Assembly (NCBI GenBank): GCA_002469805.1
Contig: DKNW01000070.1
Coordinates: 1 to 17,841, forward strand
DNA: 17,841 bases
DNA from: Rhodobiaceae bacterium UBA7378
GTDB lineage: Bacteria > Pseudomonadota > Alphaproteobacteria > RS24
Direction of reading: 5' to 3'
Position numbers and translations under genes: made by a program. Shown here piece by piece: positions 1-6,932 of the stretch (position 1 is the stretch's first letter; each line of letters opens with the position of its first letter). The notes under the pieces are model-generated. The model did no database searches and was not told where the DNA came from. It saw only the letters and a program-made list of their open reading frames with translations.

Positions 1-1797
1 GGCGACTGGGCGCGCAAAGCGTGTTGCGACGTTGTTAACCGGGGGGTAGCGGTTTATGAGGGTGCGGTGTATCTCGCCACGCTTGACGGCTATCTGGTGT
101 CGCTAAACGCTGAAACCGGCGAGGTTATCTGGCGCATCAACACAATTATTGACCGTACCCGCGCCTACACGATTACCGGCGCACCGCGCGTAGCCAATGG
201 ACGGGTTTTCATCGGAAATGGCGGCGGTGAATATGGTGTACGTGGCTATGTATCGGCGTTTGACACGCAAACTGGCGAACTGGACTGGCGGTTCTTTACG
301 GTACCAGGTGATCCGTCAAAGCCGTTTGAGCATCCGGAAATGGAACTTGCCGCGCCTACATGGAAGGGTGGCGAATGGTGGAAAATCGGCGGCGGTGGCA
401 CCGTTTGGAATTCAATCGTTTATGATGCCGAAACAGATACCGTATTTTTAGGTGTCGGCAATGGCTCGCCATGGACGCGCACAATTCGCTCTCCGGGCGG
501 CGGGGATAATCTGTTCTTGTCTGCGATCGTCGCGGTGGATGCAAATACTGGCCGCATGCGCTGGTACTACCAAACCACGCCAGGCGATAGCTGGGACTAC
601 ACAGCTGTGCAAGACATGATGCTGGCCGACATGGAAGTCGATGGCGAGATGCGTAAAGTAATTATGCAGGCGCCAAAAAATGGCTTTTTCTATGTGCTGG
701 ATAGGCAGACCGGCGAATTGCTGCGGGCCAATCCTTATGTCACCGTTAACTGGGCCACCCATATTGATATGGAAACCGGACGTCCGGTCGAGAACCCAGA
801 CAAGAATTTCTTGAACGGCGAGAGCAACTGGGTGCTGCCCGGGCCGCTTGGCGGGCATAACTGGCAGTCTATGTCGTATAACCCGAACACAGGCCTTGTT
901 TACATTCCGGCGCTCGAAAATCCGCTGGTGTTTGACGTAGAGCATGATTTCAAGGCGACCGGTCGCTTCAAATATATTGAAGGTGGCTGGAACACCGGCG
1001 TCGAGTTCGGGCGGCTTCTGGAACTGATGGGTGACCATCCTGATCTGCCAGCCGGTAAGGGCTACATCACTGCTTTTGATCCGTTGACCGGTAAAACGCA
1101 CTGGACCCGTGAACATGGCACGCACTGGAATGGCGGCACATTATCAACCGCAGCCGATTTGGTATTCCAAGGCAATGGCGATGGGTATTTCGTGGCCTAT
1201 GATGCGGCAACCGGCGAAGAAGTTTGGAAGGTCAACACCTACACAAGCATCATCGCGCCGCCCGTCACCTATAGTATTGGCGGTGAGCAATATGTTGCCA
1301 TTCAGGTCGGATCTGGTGGTGCAGCCGGTTTGACCGAGGGTGACATTGCTATGCCTGCGTCGGCGAAATACGGGAATTTCGGGCGCATGTTGGCGTTTAA
1401 GCTTAATGGGGGCCTGTCGATTGATGAGCCAGAGCATTGGGCACGCGACATTCCCGAACCACCGATCGTCGAAGCTTCAGCTACGCAAATCCAGCATGGC
1501 GGCGAGCTTTATGGTGAGGTGTGCGCATTCTGTCATGGCATTGGTGCCTATGGTGGGCCGGCAATTCCGGATCTGCGCAAAATGAGCGACCAGACGCACC
1601 GCATGTTCAATGAGATTGTTCTTGAGGGTGTGCTGGAAGATCGTGGTATGTCGAACTTCTCCGACCGTCTCAGCGAAGCTGATGTTGATAGCATTTATGC
1701 CTATATCAATGCGCGGTCTTGGGAAGACTATAAGCTTCAAGAAGACGCGAAAATACAAACCGAAACCGAACAGAAAACTAGCGCGCTCGTTAACTAG
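1..1797 (+). CDS. PQQ-dependent quinohemoprotein alcohol dehydrogenase, 5'-truncated by window edge
   Basis: Periplasmic type II quinoprotein that oxidises alcohols with PQQ and passes electrons to its own C-terminal cytochrome c domain. The frame is open from base 1, giving 598 residues; about 100 N-terminal residues, including the signal peptide, must lie outside the window compared with the usual length of about 700. Visible landmarks are the vicinal Cys pair C8-C9 (CCDVVNRG) that stacks on PQQ, E77 in GGEYGVRGY and N154 in GNGSPW as Ca2+ ligands, the catalytic-base Asp D199 in SWDYT, and repeated beta-propeller docking motifs of the AxTGExxW type. The haem c motif is C508-A-F-C511-H512, with M550 in RGMSNF as probable distal ligand. 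A GTG at base 67 is inside the conserved propeller and is not the real start. No PQQ synthesis genes are present. The substrate cannot be told from the sequence. The family call is very secure. Confidence 0.95.
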   Translation, partial: GDWARKACCDVVNRGVAVYEGAVYLATLDGYLVSLNAETGEVIWRINTIIDRTRAYTITGAPRVANGRVFIGNGGGEYGVRGYVSAFDTQTGELDWRFFTVPGDPSKPFEHPEMELAAPTWKGGEWWKIGGGGTVWNSIVYDAETDTVFLGVGNGSPWTRTIRSPGGGDNLFLSAIVAVDANTGRMRWYYQTTPGDSWDYTAVQDMMLADMEVDGEMRKVIMQAPKNGFFYVLDRQTGELLRANPYVTVNWATHIDMETGRPVENPDKNFLNGESNWVLPGPLGGHNWQSMSYNPNTGLVYIPALENPLVFDVEHDFKATGRFKYIEGGWNTGVEFGRLLELMGDHPDLPAGKGYITAFDPLTGKTHWTREHGTHWNGGTLSTAADLVFQGNGDGYFVAYDAATGEEVWKVNTYTSIIAPPVTYSIGGEQYVAIQVGSGGAAGLTEGDIAMPASAKYGNFGRMLAFKLNGGLSIDEPEHWARDIPEPPIVEASATQIQHGGELYGEVCAFCHGIGAYGGPAIPDLRKMSDQTHRMFNEIVLEGVLEDRGMSNFSDRLSEADVDSIYAYINARSWEDYKLQEDAKIQTETEQKTSALVN

Positions 1798-1811
1798 AGC
1801 GTCTAGTCAAC
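1789..1811. terminator. Hairpin spanning the two convergent stop codons
   Basis: A near-perfect inverted repeat with arms GTTaACTAGA and TCTAGTcAAC around a GCG loop. The left arm carries the TAG stop of the PQQ dehydrogenase and the right arm carries, on the other strand, the TAG stop of the 186-residue membrane protein. It sits exactly between convergent genes and could act as a bidirectional terminator. There is no T-run on either side and the stem is AT-rich, so the terminator role is uncertain. Confidence 0.35.
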
Positions 1812-2363
1812 TGTTCCCTTTGGCGGCAGGTCCGGCACGGGTAGGTCACGAAACTCCAATTTAAGCGAGTTTTTGTCACCACCCGCGTCGGCTCCGGCGC
1901 TTTCCCCGTCACGCTTTTGTATTTTAACGTTATCGGGCGGCTCTGCCTTTTTATAGGCAAGGCGCGCTTCGAAAGGTTTGCCACCTTCGATTTGCTCTAA
2001 CGCCTCTTCAACAGCATCTGCCATTTCCGGCGAAAACGGCAAGGCGTGCAGGCGCGGTGCAGATTGCAAAATCCCGCTCGCAGATAAGGGTTGGGCGAGG
2101 ATGTAAATGCGACCGGGTGTTGCGTTCGCCTTGTCAGGCTCTTCGATTATGGCCCAATGCAATTTGAACGGGTTTGCTGGTGGTTCGGCGATAGCCCACC
2201 CGCGCAAATTCTGGGCGCCGATATAGGCACCAATATAAAGAGCCGTCACCAGAAAAATCGCGGCGATCTTGATTTCGCGCCGCCATGGGCTCGCAAGATT
2301 TAAATTAAGCAAAAGTGCGGCGACCACCGCATAGGCAATGCCCAGAAACAAAGGAATATTCAT
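1803..2363 (-). CDS. Two-pass membrane protein of unknown function, third gene of the channel-type operon
   Basis: A 186-residue protein I do not recognise. It has two hydrophobic segments near the N terminus (about residues 4-24 and 31-51), separated by a short basic stretch (SPWRREIK), then a soluble C-terminal part of about 130 residues rich in Pro, Glu and Ala. Residues 150-165 are low-complexity (GESAGADAGGDK). The membrane hairpin predicts that both ends lie on the same side of the inner membrane. The start ATG overlaps the TGA stop of the upstream ExbD-like gene by 4 bases (ATGA), which implies translational coupling and a shared function with the MotA/TolQ/ExbB-type channel genes. No catalytic motif is visible. 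It could be an accessory or regulatory subunit of the channel complex, but that is inferred only from gene order. Confidence 0.8.
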   Translation of the reverse strand: MNIPLFLGIAYAVVAALLLNLNLASPWRREIKIAAIFLVTALYIGAYIGAQNLRGWAIAEPPANPFKLHWAIIEEPDKANATPGRIYILAQPLSASGILQSAPRLHALPFSPEMADAVEEALEQIEGGKPFEARLAYKKAEPPDNVKIQKRDGESAGADAGGDKNSLKLEFRDLPVPDLPPKGTVD

Positions 2364-2974
2364 TGCTTGTCCCCGGCACTAATCAGAGCCTTTTTTCGGG
2401 TGTAAATATCGGAAACCGCGCCTGTTGCATCGAGGCTGAAGCGCACCGCAGTTTGTTCGTCGCCCGCACCCGTCAGCGTATTGGTACCCGCAAATATAAC
2501 CGTGACGCTGGGGTTCAGTTTTTCAACTTTAACCTTCACCGGCAGAGGTCGACCCGTCACGGCTCTATAATGCAATAGGTTTACGACATATTCTCCCGCC
2601 GCAATGCCCCGCAATGTCACGGTTTCCTGATTGAGCGGATTTTCGATGCGCTCTCCATTGACCGTCAACGCGTCATTGAGGCTACCGCGGTCATCGCGGT
2701 CAAGATGCATTAACCCGGCTTCGCGCGTGTCGAACCAGACGAGATTGCCCGTCGCGTCTTCAACAATCAGGTCGACATCATCGGGGTGGTTATCCGGCCA
2801 TTGGGCGGTGATTAGAAACTCTGCCTTTGGGTTCACTTTGCCTTGCGTAACTTCCGGACGGATCATGATGAAAGCGACCGAGAACATGAACGCAAAGCCC
2901 AGCAACGCGTTGAACAGAACATCGGTAAACGGGTTCTGGTCGTCATCTGGCGGAAACAGGCGACCACCTATCAT
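2360..2974 (-). CDS. ExbD/TolR/MotB-like one-pass protein with a beta-rich periplasmic domain
   Basis: A 204-residue protein with a short cytoplasmic N terminus, one membrane segment (about residues 17-38) and a large probably periplasmic domain. The sequence NPFTDVLFNALLGF at residues 14-27 resembles the ExbD/TolR membrane helix, and D18 sits where those families carry the proton-binding Asp. The remainder (about 50-190) is beta-strand-rich and holds a DDVDLIVED motif near residue 65, recalling the D-V/I-D-L start of DUF2135/YfaP-type beta-sandwich domains; this resemblance is from memory and tentative. No OmpA-like peptidoglycan-binding motif is seen. The gene overlaps its upstream channel partner (ATGA at 2971-2974) and the downstream membrane-protein gene (ATGA at 2360-2363). 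The membrane-helix call is fairly confident; the function of the outer domain is unknown. Confidence 0.8.
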   Translation of the reverse strand: MIGGRLFPPDDDQNPFTDVLFNALLGFAFMFSVAFIMIRPEVTQGKVNPKAEFLITAQWPDNHPDDVDLIVEDATGNLVWFDTREAGLMHLDRDDRGSLNDALTVNGERIENPLNQETVTLRGIAAGEYVVNLLHYRAVTGRPLPVKVKVEKLNPSVTVIFAGTNTLTGAGDEQTAVRFSLDATGAVSDIYTRKKALISAGDKQ

Positions 2975-3525
2975 GATGGCTCTTTGCCCCCCAGATCGAG
3001 CAGATATTCCTGCATGGCGTCTGATAAAATTTGAAATTGCAGGCGCAACAGCAAATTCGCGACCAGACCCGTTAGCGTGGTGTAAAGCGCAACGGCCATG
3101 CCGGCACTCATCTCGCCAAGCGCAGCTTGCAGGCTTGCCGCGTCATAGCCGCTAAGTTTGCTAATCGGAGCCAGCATAAGAATGAAGCCAATGATCGTCC
3201 CCAGAAGGCCCAGCTTCAAAACATTATCGGCTGCAAACCAACCATGGTTCAGCCAGCGCGCAAGCACGGCCTCGCGGTGAGCTGTCTCGAAGTCTACGGG
3301 CATATCATATTGGCGTTGTACCCAGCGTAGAAGCCAGAGCCAGCGCAAAGTCATCGCCAGCCAGATAGCGGCGATCAGGTAAGAAATGCCGCTACGGTCA
3401 CCAGCCAGCAACAGGCCAATAAGTCCTTGTTCGTTGAGAAGATAGCCAGCAAATATGATAAGACCTGCAAGAATAAGCCCTTGCAGAAATGATGCGTTTT
3501 GCGGGCGGGTGTGATAATCCGACAC
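2971..3525 (-). CDS. MotA/TolQ/ExbB-family proton-channel-like protein
   Basis: A 184-residue inner-membrane protein with about four hydrophobic segments (roughly residues 13-30, 47-67, 103-120 and 140-163). The last two carry the family signature: LGLLGTIIGFILML at 105-118, then ALGEMSAGMAVALYTTLTGL at 135-154. In the family, such proteins form the pentameric channel that couples proton flow to movement of a two-copy ExbD/TolR/MotB partner. That partner is encoded immediately downstream with a 4-base overlap. It is shorter than ExbB or MotA and lacks their longer cytoplasmic loops. The start is GTG at 3525, chosen because AGGGAGA lies 6 bases upstream (3532-3538). No TonB, Tol-Pal or flagellar genes accompany it, so assignment to any of those systems is not supported. 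Confidence 0.88.
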   Translation of the reverse strand: MSDYHTRPQNASFLQGLILAGLIIFAGYLLNEQGLIGLLLAGDRSGISYLIAAIWLAMTLRWLWLLRWVQRQYDMPVDFETAHREAVLARWLNHGWFAADNVLKLGLLGTIIGFILMLAPISKLSGYDAASLQAALGEMSAGMAVALYTTLTGLVANLLLRLQFQILSDAMQEYLLDLGGKEPS

Positions 3526-3551
3526 GAATGTTCTCCCTTGATACCTGCGAT

Positions 3552-3581
3552 AGTTTAACGCTTAGAAAACCTAAATGTCGA
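3552..3581 (-). promoter_or_regulatory. Candidate sigma-70-type promoter of the channel-type operon
   Basis: Read on the minus strand, TCGACA (-35, 3576-3581) and TAAACT (-10, 3552-3557) are separated by 18 bases. The -35 matches TTGACA at 5/6 and the -10 matches TATAAT at 4/6. Transcription would begin near 3545, leaving a leader of about 20 bases that contains the AGGGAGA ribosome binding site. Matches were found by eye only. Confidence 0.35.
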
Positions 3582-3594
3582 GCAAAGCGAACGG

Positions 3595-3608
3595 TTTAAG
3601 CGCTTGCA
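3595..3608 (+). promoter_or_regulatory. LacI/GalR-family operator upstream of the sugar symporter
   Basis: TTTAAGCGCTTGCA matches the well-known LacI/GalR-type consensus TGTAAGCGCTTACA at 12 of 14 positions and includes the perfect AAGCGCTT core centred on CG. It lies 43 bases before the symporter start. A -10-like TATACA at 3618-3623 places the operator over the expected -35 position, the geometry for repression. No LacI-family regulator is encoded in the window, so the cognate protein must be elsewhere. Confidence 0.6.
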
Positions 3609-3650
3609 TTTAACACGTATACATGGTCGAGTTCGTCAGGGAGATTTAGC

Positions 3651-5039
3651 GTGAGTGATTTACCTGCCGAGCCAACCGTGTCGACAAAAACGCGGAAATC
3701 CACGACCCTTTTACAGCTTTTTAGTTTTGCCATCCCGACCGTTGGGGCGGGTTATATGTTCTGTCTGGTCTCGCTCTATCTGATGAAATTTGCTACTGAT
3801 GTGCTGCTTATCGCACCCGCAATCATGGGCTTTATTTTCGGTGTGTCGCGGTTTTGGGATGCGGTGTCAGACCCGCTGGTTGGCTATCTGTCGGATAAAA
3901 CCCGAAGCCGCTGGGGGCGGCGGCGCCCATGGATATTCGCAAGTGTATTGCCTGTTGGTTTGAGCTTCTGGATGCTGTTGGCACCCCCCGATAACCTGAG
4001 TGATAACCTTTTAGTGGCGTGGATGGCTGTTGCCGTGATCGGTTTTTACTCGGCGCAGACCATGTTCGTCGTCCCGCATATGGCGTTGGGTGCGGAGTTG
4101 ACGGATGATTATCACGAGCGCAACAAGATTTTCGGCGCGCGCCATGCTGGGTGGATTGCTGGCTACATAAGTGCGCTGGCGACAATGTACTGGCTTATTT
4201 TGGCCGAGGGTGAAAGCTCGCAAGCCGTTCGGTCACTGGCTGCTGAACAGTCGACCTATGCGGCCGCGGTGACGGGCGTGATGCTTTTAGTGTGCGTGAT
4301 GTTCGTGCGCGAGCGCCCTGAATTTACTGGACGTGGTGCGGAAAATCCTTTTACAGCCATGCGCGATATCATGCGCAACAGACACGCCAGCTTGCTGATC
4401 TTCATCATTTTCATTGAAAATCTTGGTGGCGCGGTCATTACAATTCTCACCTTGTACAATGCTGAATATGTATTGAACGCGCCGCAAATGGCGCCGTTTT
4501 TTATTCTGAGCTATATGGTTTTCTCGTTTCTGCTAACGCCGATATGGATGCCAATTGCCCGGCGCATCGGCAAGAAACGGCTGTGGTTTTGTTCCATGCT
4601 TGTTACAGCATTTGCCTTTGGTTCCATGGGCTTTTTGCAAGAGGGCGACGATATTGTGTTGCTGGTGCTAGCCGCTATTGCGGGGGCTGCGGGCAGTTGT
4701 GGGGGCACCATTAACCCGTCGATCAAATCTGATGTGATTGACTATGATGAGTTGCAGACGGGCGAGCGAAAGGAAGGCGCATATTTCTCGGCTTGGTATT
4801 TCGTGTCGAAATCGGCCTATGGCATCATGTTGATGGTCACCGGCTTTGCACTCTCATGGGCAGGCTTTGTGCCGAAAGCCGTGCAGACTGATCAGGTGGT
4901 CGACACGCTGCGCTTCCTCTATGCCGGGGTGCCGTTCTTTGCCTATATTTTCGGCGCACTTATGTTCTTGCGGTTCAGTCTCAATGAGGCTGAGCACGCA
5001 GAAGTGATTGCCGAGCTTGAGCGCCAAGGCAAGCGCTAA
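3651..5039 (+). CDS. GPH-family (MelB-like) sugar:cation symporter, MFS superfamily
   Basis: A 462-residue inner-membrane transporter with about 12 hydrophobic segments, the normal length for glycoside-pentoside-hexuronide:cation symporters. The family signature is clear: RFWDAVSDPLVGYLSDKTRSRWGRRRPW starts near residue 67 (written here in pieces: RFWDAVSDP, then GYLSDKTRSRWGRRRPW) and carries the two acidic residues that in MelB bind the coupling cation, plus the basic loop-2 motif. A second motif, DVIDYDELQTGERKEG, is in the C-terminal half and is also typical of the family. The start is GTG at 3651, with AGGGAG at 3638-3643. The operator at 3595-3608 suggests sugar-responsive repression. 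The gene stands alone, divergent from the channel-type operon and convergent with the amidohydrolase; no glycoside hydrolase is adjacent. The substrate is unknown. Confidence 0.92.
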   Translation: MSDLPAEPTVSTKTRKSTTLLQLFSFAIPTVGAGYMFCLVSLYLMKFATDVLLIAPAIMGFIFGVSRFWDAVSDPLVGYLSDKTRSRWGRRRPWIFASVLPVGLSFWMLLAPPDNLSDNLLVAWMAVAVIGFYSAQTMFVVPHMALGAELTDDYHERNKIFGARHAGWIAGYISALATMYWLILAEGESSQAVRSLAAEQSTYAAAVTGVMLLVCVMFVRERPEFTGRGAENPFTAMRDIMRNRHASLLIFIIFIENLGGAVITILTLYNAEYVLNAPQMAPFFILSYMVFSFLLTPIWMPIARRIGKKRLWFCSMLVTAFAFGSMGFLQEGDDIVLLVLAAIAGAAGSCGGTINPSIKSDVIDYDELQTGERKEGAYFSAWYFVSKSAYGIMLMVTGFALSWAGFVPKAVQTDQVVDTLRFLYAGVPFFAYIFGALMFLRFSLNEAEHAEVIAELERQGKR

Positions 5040-5064
5040 GCGAGGTGTTGTGAGACGCAGAGCC

Positions 5065-6846
5065 TTATTCGGCAGCTAGTTTTTCCGCATCTGCGTTTTG
5101 AATGCCGCGAATGAGCTTGCCAGGCATTTTGCCGGTGGGGGCGCCGTCTTCATAAGTCACTACACCGCTCACAATCGTATAGCGATAACCGGAGATCTCT
5201 TGTATCAGTCGACGACCCCCCGCGGGCAGGTCGTGCACCATTTTAGGCTCGTGTAGCTTCAAAGCGTCAAAATCGATCACATTAATATCAGCTTTCATGC
5301 CCGGCGCGATAACGCCGCGATCATGCAGGCCATAAAGCGCAGCCGTTCCGCTGGTTTGCGCGGCTACAGCCTTTTCAAGAGCGAAACGCGCGCCACGCGA
5401 GCGGTCACGCACCCAGTGCGACAGCAAATAGGTCGGGAAGCTGGCATCGGTGATAACACCACAATGCGCGCCGCCATCAGACAGGCTCAGCACGGTATTT
5501 TCATTGTGAAACATCTCGTAAATATGGTCGTAATTCTGATTTGCGTAATTCAGAAGCGGCAGGAAGACATAGCCTTTGCCGTCATTTTCCATCAGCATGT
5601 CGAACACAATCTCGGCTGGTGTCACGTCTTTGGATTTGGCAATTTCGGCCACGCTGTCTTTGCCTTCCGGCTCATAATTCGGTACGCCGTCCTGCATCAG
5701 CCGGAACATATTGTCGAAACCAAGGGTAATGAGTGCGGCTACGCCGTGTCCGCTCGGCAGACCGTCACCGTCATGGTTTTCCGTTTCCTGCATGAAATAC
5801 GGACTGCCACTTATGAGGCTCTCACGAATAGTGGGATCGCGCAGTTTCTCGACGCGCGCTTCGGGTGAAAGTTCGGCAAGTGGCAAATATTCTGGATGCA
5901 GCGAGAACGGATGTACCGTGCTTTCCCAGCCCAAAATAAGGCCGGGTGCGCGCAGCGCAATCTGCGCTTTGATGTTGGCACCCTCGGCAACTGCGTCATC
6001 GGTCATTTTTAACAAAGTGCGCCACCCGTCTTTTTCGATCGGGTTTTGTAGCAGAGCATAGGTGACAGGCAGGCCGGTTTTTTGCGACATCTCCGCCATC
6101 CAGCCAAATTCTTCTTCGGCAGGGTTCAGGTCAGATGCCATTTCAAAGATGCCATGGCCGCCGCGTTGCATGCCTTCGGCAATGCCCAATAATTCGTCCT
6201 TATTGGCAAAGGTGCCCGGCACCGGTACGCCGTCTTTCGACAGGTGCAACATGGTGCGGGAGGTGGAAAAGCCTAGCGCGCCAGCGCGGATGCCGTCTTC
6301 AACAATGCTGGCCATCTCAGTGATATCATCCGGCGTTGCGGCTTCATTATTCGCTCCGCGTTCGCCCATAACATAGGCGCGCACCGCGCCGTGGGGGATT
6401 TGCGTTGCAACATCCAGCGCGCGTGGCAGCTTATCAAGCGCGTCGAGATATTCTGGAAAAGTTTCCCATTCCCATGTAATACCTTCTGACAGTGCGGCGC
6501 CGGGAATATCTTCCACGCCTTCCATCAGGCCGATGAGCCAGTCATGGCTATCGGGTTTCGCAGGCGCAAAACCAACGCCGCAATTTCCCATCACAGCTGT
6601 GGTCACGCCGTTCCAGCCCGATGGTGTAAGATAAGGATCCCATGTGACCTGACCGTCGTAATGCGTGTGAATATCGACCCAGCCTGGGGTTACCAGATCG
6701 CCGCGCGCGTCAATCTCGGTTTTGCCGGTTTCTGAAACGACGCCAACCTCGGCAATCAACCCGTCTTTGATGCCAATATCAGCCTCGCGTGCTGGCGCAC
6801 CAGTTCCGTCGACCAATTTTGCATTGCGAATTACCAGATCAAACAT
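5065..6846 (-). CDS. N-acyl-D-amino-acid deacylase-like amidohydrolase
   Basis: A 593-residue member of the amidohydrolase superfamily, D-aminoacylase branch, probably cytoplasmic as no signal peptide is visible. The N-terminal beta-sandwich (FDLVIRNAKLVDGTG) leads into the metal motif H60-T-H62-Y-D, then NCGVG with C89, the residue that binds Zn in D-aminoacylases. The putative catalytic Asp is D457 in LSDGGAHCG. The C terminus restores the sandwich (GVIAPGMKADINVIDFD). The length is about 100 residues more than classical D-aminoacylases. The usual HxRxE and SHxK segments supplying two more His ligands were not found (GIFEMASDL and TYALLQNP stand there), so the substrate may differ. The start ATG at 6846 is preceded by AGGAGGG at 6851-6857. 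The gene is divergent from the DUF1329 gene. The family is secure; the reaction is not. Confidence 0.85.
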   Translation of the reverse strand: MFDLVIRNAKLVDGTGAPAREADIGIKDGLIAEVGVVSETGKTEIDARGDLVTPGWVDIHTHYDGQVTWDPYLTPSGWNGVTTAVMGNCGVGFAPAKPDSHDWLIGLMEGVEDIPGAALSEGITWEWETFPEYLDALDKLPRALDVATQIPHGAVRAYVMGERGANNEAATPDDITEMASIVEDGIRAGALGFSTSRTMLHLSKDGVPVPGTFANKDELLGIAEGMQRGGHGIFEMASDLNPAEEEFGWMAEMSQKTGLPVTYALLQNPIEKDGWRTLLKMTDDAVAEGANIKAQIALRAPGLILGWESTVHPFSLHPEYLPLAELSPEARVEKLRDPTIRESLISGSPYFMQETENHDGDGLPSGHGVAALITLGFDNMFRLMQDGVPNYEPEGKDSVAEIAKSKDVTPAEIVFDMLMENDGKGYVFLPLLNYANQNYDHIYEMFHNENTVLSLSDGGAHCGVITDASFPTYLLSHWVRDRSRGARFALEKAVAAQTSGTAALYGLHDRGVIAPGMKADINVIDFDALKLHEPKMVHDLPAGGRRLIQEISGYRYTIVSGVVTYEDGAPTGKMPGKLIRGIQNADAEKLAAE

Positions 6847-6868
6847 CTTGCCCTCCTAAACCTTTGCA

Positions 6869-6898
6869 TTGGCATAAGTTTGCCCGATGCGATACATT
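6869..6898 (+). promoter_or_regulatory. Candidate promoter of the DUF1329 gene
   Basis: TTGGCA (6869-6874, 5/6 match to TTGACA) and TACATT (6893-6898, 4/6 match to TATAAT) are 18 bases apart in the 86-base divergent gap. The predicted start near 6905 leaves a leader of about 28 bases with AAGGAG at 6921-6926. An 8-base palindrome TTTGCAAA (6899-6906) straddles the predicted start point. Confidence 0.35.
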
Positions 6899-6932
6899 TT
6901 TGCAAATTTAAGGGAACTTAAAGGAGATTATA

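Noticed and set aside
448..1125. A 225-codon open frame on the minus strand inside the PQQ dehydrogenase
   Set aside because: It is antisense to strongly conserved quinoprotein motifs, has no ribosome binding site and its translation resembles no family; it is a shadow of the codon bias of the real gene.
1803..3525. Zorya-type phage defence system
   Set aside because: ZorA- and ZorB-like helices are superficially present, but there is no OmpA-like domain, no long ZorA tail, and no helicase or nuclease gene beside the pair. No other defence or mobile gene is in the window.
5020..5064. AGCGC/GCGCT inverted repeat at the symporter 3' end as a terminator
   Set aside because: The arms lie in coding sequence with a poorly pairing centre and no T-run; the gap between the convergent genes is only 25 bases.
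5323..5868. A 181-codon plus-strand open frame inside the amidohydrolase
   Set aside because: It opposes conserved amidohydrolase sequence, including the SDGGAH motif, and the product has no coherent features.
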